DNA of 64,000 nucleotides, from the NCBI RefSeq assembly GCF_016808095.1, contig NC_068974.1:19948825-20012824 (forward strand). Direction: 5' to 3'. Under the pieces are notes generated by a model. That model did not search any database, was not told the DNA's origin, and saw nothing but the letters and a program-made list of their open reading frames with translations. Shown here piece by piece: positions 1 through 13,700 of this stretch. Each line of letters starts with the position of its first letter. Position 1 is the stretch's first letter. The position numbers and the translations under genes are program-made. Source of the DNA: Vigna angularis. Taxonomy: Eukaryota > Streptophyta > Magnoliopsida > Fabales > Fabaceae.

Positions 1-850
1 ATTTCGCTGCCGTTTCTGCTGGGGCTGATCCGGGGAGCGGCGGGAGGCGGAGAAAGGGGGCTGGGATGGTATTGGGGGAAGAATTTGAAAGGTTGAGAGG
101 GTTATCAAAATGATCCAACAAAAAGGAAGGCGAGCTTGTTATTCTCGTGTTCGATCTCTACCCCGCTCGTTGTCACCTATGTTGAAGAAAGGTTTGGAAC
201 CCTGTAGAGAATGAGGAGGGGCCAAGGATCTTCCTCTCAACAGTGCTTCTCGGGGATCCACTCTCCCCCCCTGAATAAGGCCCCGTTAGCCTGGGCGAGG
301 GGATAGGGAATAAGGATGGAAGCCCCCTTCACTCTGCCAGGGACTGGACAGGGGTTAGCTCTGGAAATGTGTAGAGCCGAGTGTAGTGTGGTGTAGTAGT
401 AGGCACTTCTAGGCCCCTTCCCGGCTACTGGACCACTCCAGTGCTTTGGGTACTACGGACCCTCTGCCATCCATTGCAGCAGAGCCGTTTCATGAGATTC
501 TCTGTATTATGATTGGTATGTGCAGTATTGTATTACTGTTATGAGACTTTTTCTCGGTAAACCTTTCCGTTGAAATAGTAGGAGAAGAAAGCAATCTTGC
601 AAGGGAAAACACATCCATCTTTTCTCTCTATTAACATTAACGTTGGCCCTATCCCTCTTAGACTGGCTTAGGATTTTCCTTCAAAATCCACTCCGGCTGT
701 ATTAAGGGACTGCGCTTGACAAGGATTTTTGGAGGCTATGCGGTTTGCGAAATTAGGATTGGGTCGTCAGTCCGCGAAAAAGGAAGGGTTGAGAGGGGAG
801 TGGCTGTAGACTGGTGCCGGAAAACATGGGGTCCAAGGAGGAGACGTCGC
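1..850. other. GC-richer block, possibly organelle-derived (NUMT-like)
   Basis: This stretch is clearly richer in G and C than the DNA after about position 880 and has no long open frame. Its texture (short GC-rich runs, no AT-rich spacers, no splice-like signals) resembles plant mitochondrial intergenic or intron DNA transferred to the nucleus. I cannot name a mitochondrial gene in it, and a 5' part of a neighbouring nuclear gene is an alternative. The change to AT-rich nuclear DNA falls between about 840 and 900. Confidence 0.35.
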
Positions 851-900
851 CGGAATTGCAGAGAGAACGGGATTCTGTGATTGAATTGCCAACTTTGCCC

Positions 901-1788
901 TAATTGAATTTCCCCTATTTTAATTTAATTTTTAATTCAAAATTTAAAATAATAGAATTTATCCACGTAATGACACGTGTGTTAAAAATAACATTGTCAG
1001 CATACCAGGTCATACAACACTTAACGCCATTTCATCAATTTAACGGAAAGGACCTATTTAATTCAATTTTACAAAATTAAGGACTTAATTGAAACGCCAA
1101 AAAAGAAAGGGTCCTATTTGAGATTCCGGACGAAAATAGGGACATATTGAAACATTAAACCCAAATTTTATTTCAAACCTTACCTAATCAAATTAGAGCC
1201 ATACATAGGTATGTCACAGATTTGATATCACTTCAAAATTTCGGAACTAATCCGTGTTTGACTATTATGTTGTCTTCACTTCCGACATCATTTTGTTCCT
1301 ATTCCTATCTCTGTCTTTAGATGTAAGACCCCTTTGTTTTGTTATTACTCATTTTCTCTATTTTAATCACATATATGATCTTAGATACGTAGATTGAATA
1401 GCTTCACACCCAATAACGATTCTTTCTTATACAACTTTTCCACCTTCATCACTACCCCCATTGCACATTTTTTTTCACTCTGACGTGTGCAATGATGCCA
1501 CTAGTTTTGTTCGTCTACGGCTCTGGATTATTTGTTAGGTGGCATCATATAACATGTGAGAGAGAACAGAGCCTGTGTTGTCATGTTCCTACTTTTGCAT
1601 TATAGCAAGAACGGGTCCTAAAGTTCCTCCTTTGATTGTGTGCATGTATGTATGTTTGTTTCCTCACCCTTTGTGATTCTCCATTGTGCGCTTAGCAAGT
1701 GGCTATCTTTTCTGATTATCTTTTCTGGGTTTGAATGATTGATGCATGTAAAAGGCAAAAGGGACCTGAGTGAAACAATATCACAAAC
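901..1788 (+). promoter_or_regulatory. Upstream region of the ZIFL gene
   Basis: AT-rich, non-coding DNA directly before the ZIFL start codon. It must hold the promoter and 5' UTR, but I see no convincing TATA box at a fixed spacing. A perfect G-box core (CACGTG, 974-979) lies about 815 bases upstream of the ATG. The part from 1,020 to 1,170 reads like an old dispersed repeat rather than promoter-specific DNA. No upstream gene is visible. Confidence 0.4.
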
Positions 1789-4700
1789 ATGAGAGAGGAG
1801 AACGTGAAGCAGCCATTGTTGGGGAGGAAGAAGTACTACGATAACTGCCCCGGTTGCAAAGTGGATCAGGCCAAAGAGTTAAGTGAGGGACAAGGCGTAC
1901 CCATTAAAAATCTTGCTATCATATGGACATTGGTGTTGTCCAATGGTAAACATTTGACATTATTTTTAGCATTTTAACTTCTGGAAAAGTTGGTGCTTCC
2001 TGTTTCTGTGTTGTTGTTGGGGACTTCTGGGGTGTTTGTGAGTGCAATGTTTGCTAATGCTACAGCTACTGTTCTAGCTTCTGACTAACTGTTTAGATTC
2101 TTTAACTTCGTGTTAACTGTGAAAGGGCCTTTCTCACGAGAATGATCTAACTTTTTTTACTGCTCTTATCTTCTTTTGCATCACTCAAAGAAAGTTTGCC
2201 ATAGGGGTTGCTAAAAGTTCAGCCAGGTAGGCATTAAATTTGGTGCTTATTCAAAGCTGAAACTGAAAATAAAGTTGACAGGTTACGTTAACAGTTTAAT
2301 CTTAAGCTAAAGCTGTAATACTAGTGTTTTAACTAAATCAATCAGGAAAAGGACCCCCCTTTGTGGTGTCTGATTAAGTTTACATGAATATTTCATCTCT
2401 ATCTTGAATGTGTGATATTGTGTACCTTGGCTAAAAAGAGCAGTGCCTTCTGATCCCATAATATTTTGAAAGGAAAATCAGCATTTGTTTCTCTATTTTA
2501 CCAGTTGCCATTATTCTGTTTCTTTTGGTCATTTGAAACTATTGAGTTTGCTCTGATAGTACTTTATTCTGTCCTCTGCAGCACTGCCTATATCATCCCT
2601 CTTTCCATTCCTTTATTTCATGGTGAGTTTAGCTATCAATTGAACTCGATGTATATTTTGATCTTGTGACATTGTTGGAAGTTCTATGAATACATTTACT
2701 TGAATGCTTAAACATCATTGTTGGAAGTTCTAGAATACATTTACTTGAGTAGTTGGAATATGCTAAAGTCTTTTTTTAAGTGATTACTACTCTTAGTTCT
2801 GTTTTTTTATTTGTTCTGAAATACTTACAAAACTAAAGTTGTGATTACTGTTTAACTTTATGTCATGGATGAGTATAATACATATCCAGATTCCTCAATG
2901 ATGGAACGATTATTTTCAGGTAAGGGATTTTAATATTGCGAAAACAGAAGCTGATATCAGTTCTTATGCTGGTTATATTGGTAAGATTACTTCTATCATT
3001 ATCATTTTTTTGAAGTCTTCAACAATCCTTGCAAGTTACTTACTAGGGAAGCCTGTGTGATGAAAATGTTGTAGGCTCTTCATTCATGCTTGGCAGATGT
3101 TTGACATCTATATTATGGGGAGTTGTTGCTGATCGCTATGGTAGAAAGCCTGTAATGTTTGCAGGGATTGTGGTGGTGTAAGTATATCTCTCAAAGGATT
3201 GGTTCTTTCTTTAAGTTATTTGTTCAGCTTCCTATAATTCTCAGTGCTTACTTGATTTCAGTGTCATTTTCAACACACTATTTGGCCTCAGTACTAGTTT
3301 TTGGATGGCTCTTACTACAAGATTTCTTCTTGAAAGTTTAAATGGTATGGTTGGACCAGTGAAGGTATCATATTTTTAACACTAAATAGTTAGCACTTTC
3401 ATAAATTTCTTGCTCAATTTAGTTCAAACTTCCGGTTGTACATGTCTGTTTGCTAACTCCTTTATTTAACAGGCCTATGCCACTGAAATTTTTCGAGATG
3501 AACACCATGCTCTAGGACTATCAACAGTTAGCATCATCATCTATTTTATACTATTACTTCTTAAAACTACATTTCCCAAGAATAATTCAAAGTGTGATTT
3601 GCTTTTAGGTCAGTGCAGCTTGGGGCACAGGTTTAATCATTGGCCCAGCATTGGGAGGCTATTTGGCTCAGGTTTTCTCTATAATCTTTGCCATCTGGAG
3701 TATAAATATCGGATGCACCTGCATAAAAAGCCTTTAATTTTGTATATACTGTAAGATGAGTTTGTTTTTCAATTGAAAGACTTCTTGCTTATTCAGAAAG
3801 TCAATGCCTGAAATTCTGTATTTGATTGAGGAATAGAAATTTTTACAGTATGGTCTCATGCATCTAGGAAAATTGGTCTCATGCATGTTCTGTTTTCTTT
3901 TATCCACATTTTGCATTGATAAGTACTCAAGTTTCTGTGTGAGTGGGTATTGTGCAGATATATCACATGTTTATCTAATACTTTTGGGAAAATTTTCATT
4001 GTAGCCAGTAGAGAAGTACCCACATTTATTTTCAAAGGGTTCCATTTGGGATAAGTAAGTGGTCTTTTGGATTCGATTTCCTTTCTTCTTTGTGTTTTTA
4101 TCATTTTATCCTTTTAATAATTCTCTGATTTTCATTTACCAAAGCATATAAATCATTGTGCAGGTTTCCATACCTCTTGCCCAACCTTGTAATATCAGCA
4201 GTAGCATTTTTAGTAATTATTTGCTGCTTCTGGATTCCGGTATGTTTCTAAGGTTCTTCATTGATTACGTATGTTTCTATCTTCTTTATGTTTTGTGGCT
4301 TTTTAGTCTTGTAACAATTTTTTGATGACTTTTTATAGTGTAGAACCATCTTCATTGGCTATATTATCTAGTTTGTCTACCTCATCTATTAGAAAAGAGA
4401 TGACTTATATCTCTAGCCAAGAAAGGGTTAAATTGGAGTTTGCTTTAAAAAATTGATATTTTCAAAAGCTTTGCAAAATCTTTGGTTTTCTTGAAATCAT
4501 AAACAACAAATGTTGAATCAATGGCAAAAGAGTAAAGGATAGAAAAATATTAACACAAGCAATTTATATTGGTTCGGCCAAGCCTACATCCAGTCTTCCT
4601 TCAACAACATGAGTTGAAGGAATTCCACTATATTGATCTTCTAAGTACACTCCAGTAGTGCAGATCCAATCAAAACAATTCAGCCCAGTTTCTTGATAAA

Positions 4701-7700
4701 ATCTTGATGTGCAAAACCCAAATTTGATCCTTGATTCTTCAAGACACTTCTTAGACGCTTCTGTAATCAAAACTCAATGAAATAGTTAGTTATGAAATTG
4801 ATTGCAATTGAATTGTTTTGAAACAATGCGCAAGACATTATTTATAGGATTTTCTAAATCGTGACGCATTTTTATTGATTACTAAATTTATGTTATCTAT
4901 TAAGTTTTTCCTTATGCTTTAACATATTCTCCCAAGTTTTCTTATTTTGATTTTAATAGATTATGCACATGTAATCGATTATATAATTCTTATAAGCCAG
5001 CAATAAATTCATTTGACCGTTAAAACAGTTCAGGCTTTAAATGAAATTGATTTTGACACATAAAACATACTCAGCCGATTATGAAACTTATGTAATCGGT
5101 TATGTCAACACTTAAGCAAATTTTCAAATCAACTTTCATTCTAAACAGATCAATACACTAATGAAACATATATTGCATAGCTTCGTGTTTTAATCGATTA
5201 TACAACTTATGTAATCGATTATAGTTGAAAATAAGACTTATTTTATTATTCTCAATCATAAAAAATACATTCTCATACCCTCTATTTGTAATAATCTAGT
5301 TCTCCTAAAAAAGGAAATAGGGAAACTAGGAAAAATAAAATAAAATAAAAGATTATGAATCTATTTCCTCTAATTAGGAAGATTCTAAAGATATTATCTC
5401 AAATTACAACACTCCCCCTCAAGTTGGTAAATGAATATCAATCATTCCCAATTTGCCTACAAGATCTTGAAATCTACCCGGAGTAAGTCCTTTTGTAAAA
5501 ATATCTGCTATTTGAAGTTATGTAGGAACATGAGTTGTAATCACAAATCCTCTGTCAAGATTATCTTTAATGAAATGTCTGTCAATTTCAATGTGTTTTT
5601 GGTTCTGTCATACTGTACTGGATTATGGGCTATGCTCATAGCAGACTTATTGTCATAGTGTAGTTGCACCGGGTGTTCCACTTTGACTTTAAGATCATCC
5701 AAAATGATTTTCATCCAGAGTCCTTCACACATTCCTTGAGCAAGGGCTCGAAATTCAGCTTCTGCACTAGAACGAGATACTCTATCTTGCTTTTTGCTTC
5801 TCCATGTTACCAGACTATCTCCAAGAAATACATAATACCCAAAAGTAGGTTTTCTGTCAATAATAGAACCTGCATAATCAACATCAATATATATCTTCAT
5901 AGTCAATGTGTCTTCCCTTTTGAATAATAGCCCCTTTCCTGGACTTGACTTCAAGTATTGGAGAATTTTGTCAACTGCTTTCATGTCTCTCTCTCTTGGA
6001 TCATGCATAAATTGGCTCACTACACTAACTGCATAAGCAATGTCTGGTCTTGTGTGTGATAGATAAATCAATTTTCCCACCAATCTCTAATATTGGGCCT
6101 TCTCTACAGGAGCACTTTCTTCACTTCCAATTATGTGATTCTGTTTGAGGAGATCAAGTACATATTTCCTTTGGGAGATGAAAATTCCGTTCTTGGAGTA
6201 GGCAACCTTTATTCCAAGAAAATATTTGAGTTTTCCAAGGTCTTTCATTTCAAATTGAGCTGTCAATTTTTCTTTTAATGCTAACTTTTCTCTTTCATCA
6301 TCTCCTATAATAATCATATCATCCACATAGACAAGCAATAGAGTGAGTTTACCTATAGAAGAGTGCTTTATGAATAAAGTATGATCTCCTTGGCTTTGTC
6401 TGTTGATAACGGTTGAAAAACCGTTATTTTTATACTTAATTTTGACCTTAAAATCAACCTTTATGACTTCGAAACTAGCTTGAAATCATGTTTTTGCTTA
6501 AGTTTTGGAAATAAGAGAGTTGGATGAGTTTTATGCCTGATTTTCCTTGTTTTGACAAGAATTAAGATGAATTGGATGAAAGAATTTGAAGTAGCAAGGA
6601 GTTGGACTCAGGAAAGGAAGGAAAAGTGCACAAAAGAAGAACTGTTGTCACCGCTCAGCGCCATTTGCACCGCTGAGCGCCAATCTGGCTGATGAGTACA
6701 CTGTCTCACGCTTAAGCGCTACCACTGAGGGCCAATTCAAGTATCGCACCTACCGCTGAGTGGTATTTTTACCGCTGAGCGTTAGACTGTGTTGTTGAAT
6801 ACACTGTTTCGCGCATGAGAGTCAACGCTGAGGGGCATTCTGAGTGCCGCACCTGCCGCTGAGCGCCAAAACTATCGTTGAACGCTGTTTAATTGGGCTT
6901 GGGCCAATTTTCTGTATTTTTAATAAACTATAAAAGAGTTTAGTAGACCTAGGGTTGATATTTTTGGACAGAAAGAGGCGAAATCACACTTCTCTCACCC
7001 CTTGGAGGCGGATTTTGGATGCGGAAGCTTCTTTTCTTCAAATTCTAGGGTTCTATCTTTCATTCTTTTCATTATTTTCATCTAGAGTTGGGGAAATGAT
7101 GTAGTCCTTTGAAACTCTCATGTATTGAATTGATTCTTGATTATATATGCTTTACTTCATTAATTGTTAGGGTTTTTCCTCTTTACTCTATGCATGCTTT
7201 GTTTAACTCATTCAATTGCATGATCATTGATGTTATCTATATGGACACATATAGGTAAATATAGAACTGGGGAAATTCTCCTGAAAGAAATATTACCTAG
7301 ACATAGGAATAGGAGGATCGATTGCCTTTAAGCTTCTGTGCGAATGTAATGCATGAATAATTGCTAGGGAGACAAGACATTGTAAACTAGTGTTTAGGAG
7401 TAGACTTTCTTCACCGATACATGGGGTTTAAGGTAAATTAGAAAGTTACATTAACATTAATGAAGAAAGATGAATTCATGAATACATGAGAGTGGGATAA
7501 GATAAATCGGAAACCCCAACAACATCATCATTCCATATTTTACATCAATCACTTTTGCATCTTTCAATCCAATTGATCAAAAACTTGCATTCATGTTTAT
7601 TTTTCGCAATTCAACCATAATGATTTTGTTTACAAGTCTAATTTAATCAAGAAATCACATAACTGTCTAGGTCGAGAGTCCTTTGGGAAATGATACTTGG

Positions 7701-10700
7701 TCTTACCATTTTATTTTTACTTGATACGATTCGGTACACTTGTCGAAGTGTTAACAGGTCTTACCATTTATTATTACTTGATACGATTCGGTGCACTTGC
7801 CGAAGTGTTAACATCTGTATCCCAAGGAAACCATTGCTTTTGTAAATCTTCCAAACCATGCTCTAGGGGATTGCTTAAGACCATACAATGCTTTCTTTAG
7901 GAGGCATACCTTGTTTCTTTCATTTTTCACTTCAAAACATTGGGGAATCTCCATGTACACTTCCTCATCTAGATTTCCATGAAGAAAGACATTCTTCACA
8001 TCCAGCTGGTGTAAGTCCCATTCGAAAAGGGCAGCCAAAGCGAGAATAACTCGAACTGTATTCATCTTTGCCACTGGGGCAATTGTCTCTTCATAATCAA
8101 TCCCATATTTTTGGACAGAAAGAGGCGAAATTACACTCCTTTCACCCCTCATAGGCGAATTTTGGATGTGGAAGCTCCGATCTTCAACTCTTAGGGTTCT
8201 ATCTTTCATTCTTTTCATTATTTTCATCTAGTTTCGCCATGTCTATGGTGAACTAAACCTCCATTGTTGTTGGGGATTGATGTAACCTTCGTAAACTCTC
8301 ATGTATTGAATTGATTCTTGATTTTTGATCCCTGGCAACGACGCCAAAAACTTGTTAACACTTCGGCAAGTGTACCGAATCATATCAAGTAATAATAAAT
8401 GGTAAGACCAAGTATCGTTTCCCAAGAGACTTACTGCACTAAACAATTATGTGATTACCCAACTAATTAAGACTCTAAAGAATAAATTTTTGGGTTTTTG
8501 AATGCAAATGCAATAAAAATAAACATGAATGTAATTTGATCAATTGAGGCTAAACACAAAAATGAATGAATGAAGTTGATGGTATTGTTGTTGGGTTTTA
8601 GATTTCGCCTAGTTTACTCTCATGCATATATGAATTCGTCTTCTTCATTAATGTTAATGTCACTTTTTAATTTACCTTAAACCCGACTCGGTGAAGAAAG
8701 CCTAATCCTAATTACTAGTTCACAATTTCTTGTCTCCCTAGCAATTAATCATGCATTACATTCGCACAGAAGCTTAAAGACAACCAACCCTCATATCCCT
8801 ATGTCTAGGCAATACTGCTTTTGGGAGAGATTCTCCAGATCTTGATTTCTCCGTATGTGTCCATATCGACAAAATCAATGATCATGCAATTGAATGAGTT
8901 AAACAAAGCATGTATAGAGTGTAGAGGAAAAATCCTAACAATTAATGAAGTAAAGCATATATAATCAAGAATCAATTCAATACATGACAGTTTACAAAAG
9001 TTACATCAATCCCCAACAACAATGGAGGTTTAGTTCACCATAGACATGGTGAAACTAGATGAACAATGGAATGAAAGGATGGAAGAAATAGAAAAACCCT
9101 AGAAAGAGAAGAGGAGAGCTATCACTATCCCCAAATCTACCCCCAAGGGGTGAAAAATGTGTTTTTGTGCTTAAGCCATCAAAAGATACAATCCCTAGGA
9201 CGTGCAAGTCCTTAAATAGAACTAAAAAATAACAGAAAACAGGTCCAAGCCCACGAAACTGACGCTCAACGTCCAAAAAGGCCGCTCAGCGATAACTGCG
9301 GCACTAAACTAGCGCTGAGCGCTACTTTTCTGCACTTTGGTTGACTTTTCTGCATTTTGGTTGACTTTTCTACATTGGTTGATGTTTTTGCATTCTTGTT
9401 GACTTTTCTGCATTCCAACTATTTGATACTTTAACTCTTCTTTCAAATCATTCCAATAGCCTACAAAATCAAGGGAATTTAGTGATAAAATCATCAAGTA
9501 TAATCTCAACTCTCTTATTTAGAAAACTAAAGCAAAAACATGAGTTCAAGCAAACTTCTAAGTCAAAAGGGGTGTTTTTAATATCAAAATTAAGTATAAA
9601 AGTAACAATTTTTCAACCGTTATCAGGGGAATCTCCATGTACACTTCCTCATCTATATCTCCATGAAGAAAGACATTCTTCACATCCAGCTGGTGTAAGT
9701 CCCATCCAAAATGGGCAGCCAAAGCGAGAATAACTCGAACTGTATTCATCTTTGCCATTGGGGCAAATGTCTCCTCATAATCAATCCCATATGTTTGGGT
9801 ATATCCTTTTGCCACGAATCTAGCTTTATATCTTTCTATTGTCCCATCTGCCTTATGTTTCACTATGAATATCCATCTACACCCTACTGCCTTCTTGTCT
9901 CTTGGCTTATCAACAATCTCCCAAGTTGAATTTCTTTCTAATGCATTCATCTCTTCTTTCATGGCTTTATTCCAATGTTCAAGTTTCATGGCCTCCTGGA
10001 TTGAGGTAGGAATTTCTGTGGCATCAATGGCAGCAATAAAACTTTTGTGCTTATTAGAGAGATTGTTAGTGCAAACATACTGAGAAATAGGATATTTAGC
10101 ACATGATCTTCTTCCCTTTCTCAATGCCATGGGTAAATCCTCAGTAATACTTACCTCTTCCTCATTGATATCTTCAGGGATCCTCACCTCCAGATTAGAC
10201 AAATTTTCTTGCTCGAGAGTCGAAGTGGGTTGTTCTCTTCTTTCATATTTTTAGGCAAAAAACTTGTCTTCCTCTTCTTCCTCACTGTGGACTATGGTAG
10301 CTTCATTGCTCAGGTCTTGGGCATCCTACAAAGACAAACATGGTAATGACAAGAAGGAGAGTTCATCCACTTCAAGTGCTTTCTCCCCCTGAAGTGGTGG
10401 ACTGACATAAAAGGATTTTGTTTCATGAAAGGTGACATCCATGGTGATAAAGACGCGACGACTCTGAGGATGATAACATTTGTACCCTTTTTTTATTAGA
10501 AGAATACCCAATAAAGACACATTTAAGAGCTCTGGGATCTAATTTACCACGGTTAGGATGATGAGAGTGAACAAAAACAACACATCCAAAGACTCGACTA
10601 GGTAGACTTGTTATTAGGGAAGAAGAAGGACCAAAAGACAATAGAGACTCTATAGGACTAATGTCATTTAAGATACGAGTGGGTAACCTGTTTGTTGTAA

Positions 10701-13700
10701 TTTGAGATAATATCTTTAGAATCTTCCTAATTTAGAATCTTCCTAATTAGAGGAAATAGATACATAATCTTTTATTTTATTTTATTTTTCCTAGTTTTCC
10801 TAGTTTCCCTATCTCCCTTTTTAGGAGAACTAGATTATTACAAATAGAAGGTATGAGAATGTATTTTTTATGATTGAGAATAATAAAATAAGTCTTATTT
10901 TCTACTCTGTTGATGAGATATGTGGCAGTTAACACAACTTCTCCCCAATAATTGTTTCGAATAGACATTTGAAAAAGAAGAGCTCTAGTTACTTCAAGAA
11001 GATGATGATTCTTTCTTTCAGCAACCCCATTTTGTTGAGGGGTATTAACACAGGTTCGTTCATGAACAATACCATTATGAGACAAAAATTGAGAAATTCG
11101 TGATTCACATATTCAGTACCATTATCAGACCTAATTCTTTTGATATTTTTTCCAAATTGAGTTTGGACAAGACGGAAAAAATTAACAAAAATTTGAAAAA
11201 CTTCGGATTTATTTTTCATAAGGTATGTCCACGTGACATAGGTACAATCATCAATAAAGATAACGAACCATTTGGCTCCGAAAATAGAATCTATGACAGG
11301 ACCCCAAACATCAGAGTGAATTAAATCAAATGGAGAAATACTCTTTTTATTACTAATAGGATAAGATGCACGATGGTGTTTTAACATTTGACAAATATCA
11401 CAATTAAAAGACTCAACAGACTCCTTGGTAAACAAATGGGGAAATAAGGACTTGATAAGACTAAATGAAGGATGCCCAAGCCTTTGATGATGTAACCATA
11501 TTTGAGATTTTGCCCACGTCTCAGATGTAGCATGTTGACTCATGATTTGTGTGTTGCTTTGGTCATAAACTCTAAAAAATACAACCCACTTTGCTCCTTA
11601 GCAGTTAAAATCGTCTTCCTCGTGGCAAGGTCCTGAAAAACACAATAAGTTGGAAAAAATATTACTGAACAATTTAAATCCTTTGTGAGTTTTTGCACAA
11701 AGATAAGACTATTAGCTAATTGAGGAACATGTAAAACATCCTTCAATATAATAGATGAGTCCAAAAATATATTCCCAGAGCCGCATATAGGTATACCCTG
11801 ACCATTTGCAACTATAATAAGTTGTTCTTTATTGCTTTTTCCATATGAGTTGAAATACCCATTAAAAGGTGTCATATGATCAATTGCACCCGAATCAAGG
11901 ATCCAAATACCTTGAGACACATGACCAACAATATTGAGACAAATCTTACCTTTTATGGACAAAGTACATGATCCAGAGGGCTTACTCATTGATTCAACTA
12001 TTGCTTCCAAGCACTCAATTTTCTCCTTATAAGCTTTCATATCAAGATCTGGTGGTGGTGGATTAGACTAGGAAGGACTAGATTGATTGGTAGCTTCCCG
12101 TTCTGAGGTAGTATGATTTACCCATCTTTGAGTAGGCCCTTTGTTGTTTCCCATGCGCTCGAGAACATTCTTTCTTCCATGGAGTTTGAAGCATGTTTCT
12201 TTGGTATCTCTAGATCTTTTACAGTATGAACAATAATCCCCATGAGTACCTCTTTCAAACGTCTTTCCCCAGCATTTGTTCCCTTGTGGACTCCCTTTCC
12301 AATTGTCATGGCAAAGCCTATGTTGGAGATCCCTCCATGAAGCATGACAGTTCTCCGAGTTTCTTCTCCTCTTACCATAAAAAAACTTTTGATAAGGGTG
12401 GTAATTTTTATCTTCCAAAAATTTGAACCCGGATTGGGTCGTACTAATGATTTAGGCCCTGGAGAAATTTAAAGGTTTTTTCCCCTTCAATGAATTCACC
12501 AAGAGCGGCAGCATCTGTTTTACACATCTTTATTGTTTGGATCTGATCGAGTTCCATACAAAGACCATTCAGGATTCCGTGATATTCTGATACGAAAAGG
12601 GAGCCCTGTTTTGTATTAAATATCCTATTCTTGATGTCATAGTAAGCAGCAAGATCCTTTTTTAAAGAAAAAAGTACTCTGTAAATCATCCCATATTTCT
12701 TTTGCAAAAGAAAAACATATAATTTTTCCTTATCTCAGGAATCATGGATTGCCACATCCAAGTCATAATTAATGAATCTTCTTTGTCCCAAATTGAAAAA
12801 TGAGGATCGTTTGGTCCTGGTCCTCCTCCATCTATGTGATCACGTTTTGAACGACCCTTGAGAATCCTTAGAATAAATTGGCTCCATTGTAAGTAATTAT
12901 GACCATCCAACCAAGAGGTACTTCCTATATTTGGTAGGTCATTAGGCACCCCCAAAGGAATACTTTTTTCTTCGGACATCACGTACCCAAGAAAAAAGAG
13001 CAAAAACTTCAAACTCAGATCTACTCAAATAAAGGCCAAACGGGTCGTCACCAACCCTAAAAATAGACTCGGGAGGCTTCGGCGACTCTTCTGTGGCGGT
13101 GACTGCAAGTGGGTCACACCGAGAAAAAAGGAGCAAAACTTAAAACTCATATATACTCAAATACAGCAAAATGAGTCATCACCGACCCTAGGAATAGACA
13201 CAGGGGGCTCCAGCGACCCTGTCTGTGACGGCGGCGGCGAGTGGGTCTCGCCGGAGGTGGGCGCATGGGCTACACGCACCGGCAGGGGTGGCTGCACGTG
13301 GCGGCTCCTCTCACGGAGCGACTTCCAGCATTGTGAGCGCCGGTGTTGGGCGCACCTTTCTTCCCTATCAACGACCCCAACCGACAACGGTGGCAGCGGC
13401 GGTGGTCGGACAACGGCGGCGGTGCGACCTTTTGCAGCGGAATCGAGCCCCAAGATCACCAAGTTGAAAATAAGACTTATTTTATTATTCTCAATCATAA
13501 AAAATACATTCTCATACCCTTTATTTGTAATAATTTAGTTCTCCTAAAAAGAGAAATAGGGAAACTAGGAAAACTAGGAAAAATAAAATAAAATAAAAGA
13601 TTATGTATCTATTTCCTCTAATTAGGAAGATTCTAAAGATATTATCTCAAATTACAACAATTACTATACAGTTGTTTTCCCTTGTTAATCATACAATGAT

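Larger units (their letters stand above)
5223..13659 (-). mobile_element. Ty1/copia LTR retrotransposon in ZIFL intron 9
   Basis: A minus-strand copia element with two LTRs (5,223-5,411 and 13,462-13,659), a polypurine tract and gag, protease, integrase, reverse transcriptase and RNase H in the copia order. The LTRs start TGTTG and end CAACT (element orientation). Flanking pentamers are attat (left) and attac (right), a near-perfect 5-bp target duplication. It is dead: frameshifts are scattered through pol, a solo LTR of the same family sits in integrase (10,693-10,906), an Athila-like solo LTR sits in RT (6,404-7,813) and a second LTR rearrangement duplicates about 160 bp of RT (8,106-9,625). 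It is antisense to the host gene. Confidence 0.9.

Noticed and set aside
7814..10692. Two independent copia elements side by side
   Set aside because: The RT halves join exactly across the solo LTR at 6,404-7,813, and only ~160 bp is duplicated, so one element with rearrangement is simpler. A recombinant of two copies remains possible and is reported as a finding.
13225..13591. Overlapping GC-rich frames on both strands
   Set aside because: They lie in the GC-rich copia leader and run into the LTR, with no recognisable domain.
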